NCBI RefSeq assembly: GCF_000832015.1
Contig: NZ_JXCJ01000001.1
Span: 481,658-545,657 of the forward strand
Direction: 5' to 3'
DNA: 64,000 nt
Source of the DNA: Gilvimarinus agarilyticus
GTDB taxonomy: Bacteria > Pseudomonadota > Gammaproteobacteria > Pseudomonadales > Cellvibrionaceae
Part shown: positions 25,015-33,343 of the stretch, piece after piece
How positions within the stretch are numbered: position 1 is the first letter of the stretch
Layout of the letters: the number at the start of each line of letters is the position of its first letter
Program-made: the position numbers and the translations under genes
The notes under the pieces: model-generated
What the model saw: only the letters and a program-made list of their open reading frames with translations
Databases searched by the model: none
Told to the model about the DNA's origin: nothing

Positions 25015-25338
25015 ATGGCCTTAACCCGAGAATTTAAAGATACCGTTATGGAGCTTTGCAAAGACCCCGCGTATCGCAAAGGGTTATTGCTAGAGGCTCT
25101 GGAGTCTTATCTTGAAGGCGATATCGTCGTCGGTAACTCCATGCTTCGCGATTACCTGAATGGCACACAAGCCTTTGCCGAGATCGCACATAACTTGCAA
25201 ATTCAAGAGGCTGGACTTCGCCGTATGGTTAGCCCCAGCGGTAATGCTACCGCTAAGAATTTATTCCGGCTGTTTAAAGCCTGTCAGGATCGCGAAGGAA
25301 TTCGCTCCGCAGATGAGTTTTTAGGGTATGCGGCTTAG
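25015..25338 (+). CDS. HigA-like antitoxin
   Basis: A 107-residue probable antitoxin and repressor. The C-terminal half holds a helix-turn-helix of the Xre-like addiction-module antidote type (FAEIAHNLQIQEAGLRRMVS followed by SGNATAKNLFRLFKA). The N-terminal half, MALTREFKDTVMELCKDPAYRKGLLLEALESYLEGD, is the family's helical start. It begins with ATG and GAGGTAACCTCAA just upstream. Paired with the toxin at 24587. Confidence 0.85.
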   Translation: MALTREFKDTVMELCKDPAYRKGLLLEALESYLEGDIVVGNSMLRDYLNGTQAFAEIAHNLQIQEAGLRRMVSPSGNATAKNLFRLFKACQDREGIRSADEFLGYAA

Positions 25339-25385
25339 GCTTTATTGTCACAATGTGAATGGTGGGGCCTGACGCCCGATGCGAC

Positions 25386-25460
25386 GGGAACGCTACGGCG
25401 TTGGATCGGGTGACGGCGATGGCGCCGATTTGTGATGGGACGGTTGAGGATTTGGTTTAG
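25386..25460 (+). pseudogene. Duplicated 3'-end fragment of the DUF1501-like gene
   Basis: Twenty-five codons in frame to TAG encode GNATALDRVTAMAPICDGTV then EDLV. The true gene end at 23981-24055 encodes GNATALDRMTAMNPICDGTI then GNLV. Similarity starts abruptly at GGGAAC and ends at the stop codon. Most base differences are silent or conservative, so it descends from a related functional gene end rather than recent exact copying. Confidence 0.85.
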
Positions 25461-25530
25461 GGGGCTGTGCGCGCTTTTTGTTTAAAGCTCTATACTTTCT
25501 GGATTTGAGCTAGAGATTCGCTTGTTCCAG

Positions 25531-25758
25531 TTTTCTAGCTGGGTGCGCTCTGTCGCCGCGCGGGCGAGTTACTTCTTGCGATGCGGCAAGAAGTAACCAA
25601 GAAACGCACCCTGGCATCACGACCTTCGGCTTCCCTCATTCCAGCTGATTTTAGGGGCACGGCTTGACGGGGCGTCCATGCCCCGACAAGCTCTTTCGCG
25701 AAATCCATTTCGCTCAACCCCTAAAATCAACTTCCATTCGGCGTGCTGCAAGGGATTT
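25531..25758. repeat. Dispersed noncoding repeat, copy B
   Basis: Second full copy of the repeat seen at 24181-24458. It contains a perfect hairpin, GTTACTTCTTGC (25568-25579), loop GATGCG, GCAAGAAGTAAC (25586-25597). The interval 25461-25889 otherwise holds no gene. Confidence 0.78.
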
Positions 25759-25889
25759 GGGCACCGTGCGAGATTTAGGCTTTATCACATGCAAAATAAA
25801 AATCAAAGGACTCGAACCTCATTACCTCTGCCTTACAAAAAAATCGTCGACTCTGTTAATCTATCGTCACTATTATTCTGGAGCGTTCG

Positions 25890-26237
25890 ATGTCTGAAGA
25901 CCCTTTAAAAACCTTGTCCGACCAAATAACTGAGGCTCACACTAAGATTCAGCAGTCCCACCAACACATCAACCCAGTGGTTGAGGTACGCCGTGGCTTG
26001 CGCGATACCGGTATTCCCGCCGATGTTATGACGGTTGATTGCTTGCGTACCCGCCGACGCATTATGTTGATATTGCATGATGGAGAGCCAGGCATATTGC
26101 TCTATCAGTTTGCAAGTCTGGATGAAGAGGCTGATGACGAGTTTCAGCGCAAGAGTTTGTCTGAGATGGGGGTTGATGTGCTGTTTGACTGGATGCAGGA
26201 CTACTTCTCTGACTCTCCCAAATTGAAAAATCACTAA
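25890..26237 (+). CDS. Hypothetical protein
   Basis: A 115-residue soluble acidic protein with ATG after GGAGCG. The N-terminal 35 residues form a polar helix (LSDQITEAHTKIQQSHQHI). The middle has basic patch CLRTRRRIMLILHDGEPGILLYQF, and the C-terminus is acidic (EEADDEFQRKSLSEMGVDVLFDWMQDYF). No signal peptide or membrane helix is present and I do not recognise the family. It lies between dispersed repeat B and the IS110 element. Normal-looking composition and a plausible ribosome site support it as a real gene. Confidence 0.6.
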   Translation: MSEDPLKTLSDQITEAHTKIQQSHQHINPVVEVRRGLRDTGIPADVMTVDCLRTRRRIMLILHDGEPGILLYQFASLDEEADDEFQRKSLSEMGVDVLFDWMQDYFSDSPKLKNH

Positions 26238-26239
26238 AA

Positions 26240-27500
26240 AATAGACCGATTGAGAAAGTGGAGGGTGGCCTTAATATCAAGCTTGGATTAAACCTTGCAT
26301 CTTACACTTTCATGTAAGTGGTAAGACCTGATAAACATAAGGCAGCCTCGCCCCACCACCGTGGCAGTGAGGACTACAATGGTTGTCGACCAAAACAAAT
26401 CATTGGAGGCTGTTATGACACTTTATTGCGGAATCGACCTACATTCAAACAATATAATTATGTTTACGTTATTAACGACAAGGACAAGCGATTGCTGGAG
26501 CTCAAGCTCGACAATCATCCCGAATTGGTAATCAAAGCCCTGTCGCGATATAAGAAACAGTTAAAAGGTGTGGCGGTCGAATCCACGTTCAACTGGTATT
26601 GGCTGGTAGACGCCCTTAAAGACGCAGGCTTTTCTGTTAGCCTCGTGAACACAGCAAAGGTTGTTCAGTACAATGGCCTAAAGCGTACCGACGATCGCTA
26701 CGATGCGTTTCACCTGGCTCATCTAATGCGCCTAGGAATTCTTCCTACCGGATATATCTATCCCAAGGAGCATCGAGCATTGCGGGATTTGCTGAGAAAA
26801 CGTATGCAGTTGGTACAAGACCGAAGCCGGGAGATTATCCGACTCAAATCCTTTATACAGGTCAGACGTTAAGGGCAGACAAGATTAAGGCCAAGGAATT
26901 TGTTGCCCCTAGAATCGGTGAGGCTAATACTCAGCTAGCGCTACAAACCTCAATAGGTATGGTGCGTGCGTTTACCCAGCAAATAAAAACCGTGGAGCGG
27001 TCAATTAGTCACCAAGTGAATTCATCGCCGAATTTCAACTTGCTCAAGACCGTACCGGGAATAGGCGATATACTCGCACAAACCGTTCTATTGGAAAGCG
27101 GCAATATCAAGCGGTTTAAAGGGCCTGGGAATTTCGCTTCATACAGTCGATGCGTCGACAGCCGACGTGAAAGCAACGGTAAGAAAAAAGGCGAGAATAA
27201 TAGAAAAAACGGTAACAAGTACTTAGCGTGGGCTTTCATTGAAGCAGCCAATTTTTCCATTCGGCGCAGTGAAAAAGCCAAAGCTTTCTACCAGCGCAAG
27301 GCCAAAGAAACGAATATCATTTTGGCGAGAAAAGCGCTAGCTCACAAATTGGCTAGGGCCTGTTACTGGATTATGCGTAACGGCGTCGCCTATGACGAGA
27401 AACGGCTATTCGCCTAAGCTTGGCGGAGCCGGTTAACCATTGACGGGGTTGGCACTAAACCACCAGACCTGATTGGCCCGGCTTCGCCACCTAATGACGC
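26240..27500 (+). mobile_element. IS110-family insertion sequence remnant (ends approximate)
   Basis: Contains the broken transposase. IS110 elements lack inverted repeats, so ends cannot be set from sequence here. The noncoding segment between 26280 and 26414 is structured (TGTAAG near 26311-26325, and CCTCGCCCC...GTGGCAGTGAGG at 26346-26374), where IS110 elements encode their bridge RNA. Confidence 0.6.
26415..27417 (+). pseudogene. IS110-family transposase, two frameshifts
   Basis: Three reading frames together give one IS110-type DEDD transposase. ATG 26415 begins MTLYCGIDLHSNN (first catalytic Asp), with GGAGG upstream at 26405-26409. The frame then moves near 26450, where NYVYVINDKDKR continues, through VAVESTFNWYWLVD and KRTDDRYDAFHLAHLMR. 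A second shift near 26857 joins TGQTLRADKIKAKEFVAPR. The C-terminal Tnp20 part TVPGIGDILAQTVLLESG and the SYSRCVDSRRESNGKK region with the catalytic-type Ser run to the stop at 27417. It is not expected to be active. Confidence 0.85.
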
Positions 27501-27932
27501 GCCATGAGAGTATTTGCTCATGCTTCGAGTCAGCAACGGGTTGAGCCAATGATGAAGTTAACAGTTGAGCTCACAGATCTGTCATTTGAATGAACAAAGT
27601 ATGGTACCGATGTTTTTCTGGGGCGAAAGCCAGGGCTATTTAACAATAGCTTGATCCTGATGGGTGACTGGTGCAGTTGAAAAACACCAATCCAATGAAA
27701 AGCCGGGTGCAATTTTCTCGAGGGCGTCTGTAGATCGAAAATCCTGTTCACTCGGGAGGAGTTTTCTCGTCTTCGGTTGACAATTTTCCTAATGGGTGGC
27801 CCTGATACCCTAAAATAGACATCCGCTCGGCTGGATATACGGTAATTAAAGAGCGGTGCTTCGTAGAAAAATTACGATCCAGTTTATATTAAGTAAACTG
27901 TCCCCGGAATTCCTATATGGTATCCTTGGGAT
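27418..27932. other. Intergenic region with a repeat relic
   Basis: No gene is supported here. Positions 27807-27834 (ACCCTAAAATAGACATCCGC then TCGGCTGG) match the end of dispersed repeat A (24415-24452), a truncated third copy. Confidence 0.6.
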
Positions 27933-30488
27933 TTACACTTGGCGACCTATTCTAGATTTATTTTTTTCGTCAAATTTTCTCGTCTTATATGGCACTTCCA
28001 GAAGGGAGAAAATTGCCTGTCTGTAACTTTCTTTAACGATGTGGGTTCTTTCATAGTGTTGGGTTCGAAGTGAGACCATGCGATGCAAAAAGAAAGAGCT
28101 TTCTCTTTTGTATCTAGAGACCATAGACTCCAATTCCCTTTTCAGCTTCTCATCAAATCCTCTGCTAGTGTCTAACAAGTAATAATATCTAATCAAATGG
28201 TACGCTGGGGTGGCTTTTCTTTCCGAAATTTCGAATACAATTTCTTCTAGTTCTGGTTTGTTAATGGAAGAAACTACTTTCTCTATAGCACCAATTACCC
28301 ATAGCATAACCTGGCATACTAGTATTTGTTTGACTTGATAAAGTTGTGATGATTTGCTGGAGTCGGGATCAAACTTGTCAGTCTTTTTATACCTTTCATA
28401 TATATATTCAGCAAATAAATCAATCTCATTCTGGTCTTCAAGCATGACAGAGGCAAGTCGCAGACCAGCATCACATATTATTTCAACAATCTCTGAAAGT
28501 TTATTTTTCTTCAAGCTTCCCGTTTTATTCTTTAGTATTTGGCTCAAAATTTCCATGTTTTTATTACATTGAAATATTTGGTTGAGAAGCCTGTTCTGGC
28601 CGTTACTATCATCCATAGCACTCTGAGCTGAAGGGCTTTCGGAGTTCTCAACATCTGTTCGATGTTTTCTCTCCTTAGCTCTTTCAGTTTCTACATTACT
28701 GTTAGACTCTGTTGTCAGTTTTTCAGGTATGACCTCTTCTAAAACCTCCGAAAAAAGAGAAGTTTCTCCTCCGCTTAAATCCGTAACTTTCTTTTCATCC
28801 AGAGCACACAGCGTGTGGGCTAATATTTCATCAAGAATGGAAACATCGTTTGCATGATGTATGGTGAATATTAAAGTTAGAGAGTTATGTCTCGCATAAC
28901 TGCTTTCTACCATTGAAGATACGCATTCCTTGTTGTCCTGGTAGTTTTCAGTAAGATATTTTCCCAGAAAGAAGTAATAGCTATACGATATGCTAAACCT
29001 TACTTCACCATTGTTTCTATCCAGTAACCCGTAATCACTAAACATTCTGTTAAGAACAGAGTTTTTTATTATGTATTCATTCTTGTAATCTCGGACGAAT
29101 TCTTCAAATAGATCTTCAGTAAACTTTGTGCCAATCCCATTAAGAAACATTCTGTATGAAAGACTCGAGCAAAAAGTAAAAACCGACTCTAATGTGCTGT
29201 CTTCTCGACTAATTCCAGATTTAATTATTCTCGCTAGTATTAATGCGTGATAACAATGTCCGTAAGCAGTAATTTTTAGGTTCTCCGGCATGAAGCTTTC
29301 GTAGGTCTGAAGTATTGAGAGTATAAAGAAGGGATGCCTAGGAAGAACTTTGTTGTCTATTATAATCGAATTAATATTATCTTCTATCGAATCTACAAGG
29401 TCATAATCTATACTGTCTGTATCTTTGTCTGCTTTAAGCCAGTTTTTAATCAGTGATTCCTGTCTTTCATGGCAAAATGGCTTAAACTCGATAACATTAA
29501 AATCTATCAATCTTTCATCGTCTATATAGTAAGATTTAAAGCAATCACTACTGCTTAATATTATTATTTTCTTAAAGTGTTCTTTTGCATATAACATCAG
29601 CTCAAGACACTTTTTATCCTTAGAGAGGTTGTCAAAGATGATGTACTTGTTTTCAGCGGAAAACCATGTTTTGAAGTCTCCAGTTTTTTGATGTTCGAAT
29701 ATTTCTTGTAATATTTTATGTTTATTCTTTCCTGTTCCAACGCTATCAAAATCTACATAAATAAAAGGCCTGGAGTCGTGGTTGTGCTCAAGGTAAAGCC
29801 ATGCTGCTAATTTTGTTTTTCCACATTGGTCCTCTCCATGAATAATTTGATAATCATACTTCATCAACTGATCAATCGTTTCGATTAGATTTTCTTCGAT
29901 TCTTTCGCTTTCGTCGTAGGTTGCCAGATTGGGGAAAACAAAAATATCTTTTAATGTAATCTTCGTTGTATTCTTTGAACAAAACTCTATTGAAGTAAGG
30001 TCACTTAGGAACTCCGGCCTTACTTGAAAGTTTTTTTTTAAGTCCATTGCCACATTTTTTATTCCTTCGTAGATGTTTAGCCAAGCCGAATCAGTTGAAG
30101 TCCAGTCGGCGACGGGCTTGCCGTCGTAAGGGAGAGCCAAATATTTACTCATATTGTCAAAATCAGTCCAAGGACATCTAGATCCAATGATAGGGATTAA
30201 TCTTTTTCCGGTATCTTTAATTGAAATTTTCTTGGCTAGCTCCCATTCTTCTGTGCAAGCATCTGAGTTCAACCAGTTCGCCGTAATCAAAAATATAAAT
30301 ATATCAGATTTTTCAAGGTTGCTAACAATCTCAGACTTCCAGTCACTACCGGCTGTGATTTCACCATCAAACCACTGCTCAATGACATCATTTCGAACTA
30401 AAGTAGTTAAATGCTTCTCTAGCCCTCTTCTCAGTTCATCATCTTCGTGAGAATAGCTATAAAAAAGCTTTAGAGGTTTTGTATCCAT
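27933..30488 (-). CDS. TIR-domain NTPase, probable anti-phage immune receptor
   Basis: An 851-residue cytosolic protein. Residues 5-150 are a TIR domain: LFYSYSHEDDELRRGLEKHL, the loop WFDGEITAGSDWKSEI, and SDACTEEWELA with the catalytic-type Glu81. A P-loop NTPase follows, with Walker A GEDQCGKT at 218-225 and Walker B YIIFDN at 282-287, then a helical C-terminus with acidic low-complexity near 600-650. TIR domains in bacterial defence degrade NAD or make signal nucleotides on phage sensing; STAND-type NTPases serve as sensors. The gene is markedly AT-rich relative to neighbours and stands alone in the repeat/IS zone, suggesting horizontal transfer. Ribosome site AAGGTG precedes ATG 30488. 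Confidence 0.85.
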   Translation of the reverse strand: MDTKPLKLFYSYSHEDDELRRGLEKHLTTLVRNDVIEQWFDGEITAGSDWKSEIVSNLEKSDIFIFLITANWLNSDACTEEWELAKKISIKDTGKRLIPIIGSRCPWTDFDNMSKYLALPYDGKPVADWTSTDSAWLNIYEGIKNVAMDLKKNFQVRPEFLSDLTSIEFCSKNTTKITLKDIFVFPNLATYDESERIEENLIETIDQLMKYDYQIIHGEDQCGKTKLAAWLYLEHNHDSRPFIYVDFDSVGTGKNKHKILQEIFEHQKTGDFKTWFSAENKYIIFDNLSKDKKCLELMLYAKEHFKKIIILSSSDCFKSYYIDDERLIDFNVIEFKPFCHERQESLIKNWLKADKDTDSIDYDLVDSIEDNINSIIIDNKVLPRHPFFILSILQTYESFMPENLKITAYGHCYHALILARIIKSGISREDSTLESVFTFCSSLSYRMFLNGIGTKFTEDLFEEFVRDYKNEYIIKNSVLNRMFSDYGLLDRNNGEVRFSISYSYYFFLGKYLTENYQDNKECVSSMVESSYARHNSLTLIFTIHHANDVSILDEILAHTLCALDEKKVTDLSGGETSLFSEVLEEVIPEKLTTESNSNVETERAKERKHRTDVENSESPSAQSAMDDSNGQNRLLNQIFQCNKNMEILSQILKNKTGSLKKNKLSEIVEIICDAGLRLASVMLEDQNEIDLFAEYIYERYKKTDKFDPDSSKSSQLYQVKQILVCQVMLWVIGAIEKVVSSINKPELEEIVFEISERKATPAYHLIRYYYLLDTSRGFDEKLKRELESMVSRYKRESSFFLHRMVSLRTQHYERTHIVKESYRQAIFSLLEVPYKTRKFDEKNKSRIGRQV

Positions 30489-30672
30489 TTTTTCACCTTA
30501 AATAATATGTAAACCGCGAAAAACTGATCTTAATTTGAGAGTCGCTGGGGGCTTGAGGCCTTGCATTTCATACAATAAAAATACAAAGGCTGCCTTGGCC
30601 CCATCTTAAAATTTCCGCGAATTAATTGATGAGCCCAAAGGGAGGAGAGGTATGGTGTATATCCAAGCTATA
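30489..30672. other. Intergenic region upstream of the TIR gene
   Basis: AT-rich leader region holding the TIR gene promoter. From about 30615 the sequence (GCGAATTAATTGATGAG ... CCAAGCTATACCC) loosely resembles the end of the 379-bp repeat unit that follows, possibly a decayed extra copy. No gene is seen. Confidence 0.4.
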
Positions 30673-31596
30673 CCCGCTATTATCTAACCTTCCTGACTGG
30701 TTCAATCTGACTTATCGTGGCCTGCTCCTGGCAAGCGGTTTGGGTGATAAGCCTTACGCGCTATGCGGTTAAGTGTGCCACGGCTTTTTGCGGTTGACAA
30801 CTGGGTGGGCAGCAGGGGGCACCAGTGTGAAATTTGCCGTATAAAGCCATCGGGGGCAGGTCTTGAATTGTGAATCCACCACACCCAACCCGTACTACAG
30901 GGGTTAAGCTTTTCAATTTGCACAATGCAAAAACCACAAACACGATAACTCTCTCATTAATATTTATGCGATGAATTAGCTAACTGGAAAGGTAGGGGAA
31001 AGAACTACTGCGTAACATCTGAGCTAAGCCCTTTATTATCTCACCTTCCAAACTGGCTAAATCTTGGCTTATCGTGGCTTGCCATCTTGGCAGGCGGCCT
31101 GTACGGGCGATAAACCTTACGCGCTATGTGGCTTATCGTGCCACCGTTAAGCGGCGTTGGCAAGCTTGTGGGCTGGGTGGTTTTGGCCGGATACCCGACG
31201 TTGACAGGCTTTACAGGTGGGGGAGCCATCGGGGTCAGGTCTTGAAATGTGAATCCACCACACTCAACCCGTACTACAGGGGTTAAGCTTTTCAATTCGC
31301 ACAATGCAAAAACCACAAACACGATAGCTCTCTCATTAATATTTATGCGATGAATTAGCTAAATGGAAAGATAGGGGAAAGAACTGCTGCGTAACATCTG
31401 GGCTAAACCCTTTATTATCCCACCGTCCAAACTGGCTAAATCTTGGTTTATCGTAGCTTGCCATCTTGGCAGACGGCCCTTTCAGGCGATAAACCTTACG
31501 CGCTATGCTGCTTATCGTGCCACCGTTGATCATTGTTGGCAAGCTTGTGGGCTGGGTAGTTTTGGCCGCTTACCGAACGTTGACAGGCTTTACAGG
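30673..31596. repeat. Tandem array of a 379-bp noncoding unit (2.5 copies)
   Basis: Copy 1 is 30673-31028 (shortened by about 22 nt), copy 2 31029-31407, copy 3 31408-31596 (truncated). Landmarks repeat at 379-nt spacing: GTGAATCCACCACAC at 30870 and 31249, CGTAACATCTG at 31011 and 31390, CCCTTTATTATC at 31029 and 31408, TTGACAGGCTTTACAGG at 31201 and 31580. The unit also carries a GGGTCAGGTCTTG-type motif and a stem around CTTATCGTGGC. Open frames within it are not conserved between copies, so it looks noncoding. Confidence 0.85.
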
Positions 31597-31733
31597 CAGC
31601 TGGATAATTATCGCCGGGCTCATTGGGCGCCCGCCTCGCAAAAGTGATTCACCAATCGTATCTATAATCTGGCAAGCTTTGCTTGCATATCATCTCTGTC
31701 CGATATCGAGTAGGTCACTGTATTGGAGGCGAT

Positions 31734-32183
31734 ATGCATACACCATCCCATTCCCCGGGTTTTTCCCCTGCGGTTGTCGAGTCGTTTTTGCGCGAGGCCA
31801 AAAGGCTGCAGCGCGCGGCATGCTCTGGCGATCTTGCTGATTGTTTACCGGTTTTGCGACGTTTGCTTGCCCAGCGAGTATTTACCGGTGTCACCTTACC
31901 CCAGCTGCGCCGGCGGCAAGGTTTAGTGCAGCGCAAACATACGTTGCAGTTGCTGGCGCTTGAGGCGGGTTACAGTTGTTGGGCTGAGTGCCGTAGGGCG
32001 CTTGAAACCTTACCCGCTGAGCGGGCAGAGCAGTACCACCTGGCGTTGCGCTATGCGGGGTATCCGAACCATTGGTTTTCATCGCTGCAAGAGGCCAAGG
32101 CGTTTGCATCCCAGCACGGGGGCTACCCTTTGGCGTATGGCCGTCAAGGAGTTGTCGTTCCCGCGCGTCATTACCGCTACTAG
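31734..32183 (+). CDS. Hypothetical protein with glyoxalase-associated-like helical module
   Basis: A 149-residue basic protein. ATG 31734 is chosen because GGAGG lies 6 nt upstream. The region VESFLREAKRLQRAACSGDL, LPQLRRRQGLVQRKHTLQLL and ALEAGYSCWAECRRALETL resembles the small helical module found at the N-terminus of some glyoxalase-superfamily and ankyrin-type proteins (AK.LQ...L...H.LQLLA.E.GF.SW). The C-terminal part (YHLALRYAGYPNHWFSSLQEAKAF) is unrecognised. It directly follows the truncated third copy of the 379-bp repeat. Function unknown. Confidence 0.6.
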   Translation: MHTPSHSPGFSPAVVESFLREAKRLQRAACSGDLADCLPVLRRLLAQRVFTGVTLPQLRRRQGLVQRKHTLQLLALEAGYSCWAECRRALETLPAERAEQYHLALRYAGYPNHWFSSLQEAKAFASQHGGYPLAYGRQGVVVPARHYRY

Positions 32184-32519
32184 GTATATAGGTGGGGTCA
32201 GGTAACGCTTATCTTGGCCTATCTCTACGTACGAGGAGCACCGGGGTCAGAGGAGCACCGGGATCAGGCCTTACATTTGACATTTTTAGATAAACTTACG
32301 GCCTCACTCCAACGTTCGCGTACCTCCACGCTTTGCGCACCGCTATATACGCCCCGGTAAGGCCCATTCACAACGATCAGTTAAGTTGTGCCAGCGCCTA
32401 CCAAACTCAACGGCTTGAATACCCCAACCGTTATCCCGCAACAGTTTGTTACACCCTTTTAGTGTAGAGGTTTGTTACAGTACCCGACGCATATTTATGG
32501 AGCCATAAAAGGAATTTGT
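32184..32519. repeat. Intergenic region with 17-bp tandem repeat
   Basis: GAGGAGCACCGGGGTCA at 32233-32249 is repeated as GAGGAGCACCGGGATCA at 32250-32266, followed by GGCCTTACATTTGACAT. The GGGGTCAGG motif also occurs at 32195-32203 and resembles the one in the 379-bp repeat. The remainder up to 32519 shows nothing recognisable. Confidence 0.6.
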
Positions 32520-33014
32520 ATGAAACCTATGTATTTAATCGCGCCATTACTGCTGGTTATGGCTGGCTGTGATAGCAGCGACGATAACGACGAGGATATT
32601 TACAGCGGCACCCCACACCCTTACAGCGTGATTGAGTGTGGCCAAAGTAGTTACTCCACGATTACCGAACCAAACCACGATAGAATTACCAGTACCCACG
32701 ACTTTCGTGAGATTTATGGGATCACCGACCTTAATAAACAAGGTGAGACGCCCAGTGTAGATTTCGACACCAAACAAGTCATCGCGATTCATGCCGGCGA
32801 GAAAGCAAACCCCGGACACGCACTGCGGGTTGATGAGGTACTAAAAGACGGCGACTCTCTGAAAGTTCTGTACACCACTATTACGCCCAGTAACACCGGA
32901 GAATGCAATTACCCTGATATGGGTGTGTATCCGTATTGCTTTATTGCTATGGATAAAACCGAGCTGCCGATAAATTATGTACGAAAAGTAGAAGAGGGAA
33001 GCTGCTCGCGGTAG
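32520..33014 (+). CDS. PrcB-domain-like lipoprotein
   Basis: A 164-residue lipoprotein with leader YLIAPLLLVMAGC (Cys after Gly) and an acidic linker SSDDNDEDIYSG. The second half has the PrcB C-terminal domain pattern: VDFDTKQVIAIHAGEKANPG then LRVDEVLKDGDSLKVLYTTI. This domain is found in protease-complex subunits and in many stand-alone envelope proteins. ATG 32520 with AAGGAATT upstream gives the lipoprotein leader; an in-frame start at 32472 would add an unlikely extension. No protease gene is adjacent, so the role is open. Confidence 0.7.
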   Translation: MKPMYLIAPLLLVMAGCDSSDDNDEDIYSGTPHPYSVIECGQSSYSTITEPNHDRITSTHDFREIYGITDLNKQGETPSVDFDTKQVIAIHAGEKANPGHALRVDEVLKDGDSLKVLYTTITPSNTGECNYPDMGVYPYCFIAMDKTELPINYVRKVEEGSCSR

Positions 33015-33343
33015 TGAGCCGCTCAACCAGCAGTACCGTATCAAGCTTAAGACTTAGCCCGTTGCTCATGTGACATTCTGTTCGGTAGAACGCGACAGCG
33101 GCCACTGTGTCAAGATAATGATCATTACTGCTATTTTAAACAGGTACAGGCTCCGCTTAGCGGAAAGCACGGCGAATAATGTGACTAAAGTTCAGGGGCC
33201 TTGTGCTTGATCCGACTACAAGGTTGCGAACAGCGTGAACCTGTTCAGAGCATTAACGAGCGAGCTTTGATTTAATACTGAGCTAATTTTTGGATAGCCA
33301 GTTGGTGTTGCTAAACTTTTATACGTGTCTATATAAGGATTTT
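33015..33343. other. Intergenic region, nothing recognised
   Basis: No open frame, hairpin with U-tract or repeat that I can support. AAGGATTTT just before 33344 is the ribosome site of the next gene. Confidence 0.4.

Noticed and set aside
30702..31542. Short minus-strand open frames (MFVVFAL...) in the tandem repeats
   Set aside because: They differ in length and frame between copies and are interrupted in the third, so they are by-products of the repeat.
30673..31596. CRISPR array
   Set aside because: The repeat period is 379 bp with homologous sequence throughout each unit and no short constant repeats separated by unique spacers; no cas genes.
30673..32183. Integron attC array
   Set aside because: No cassette genes between repeats, no integrase, and the spacing and core sites do not fit attC.
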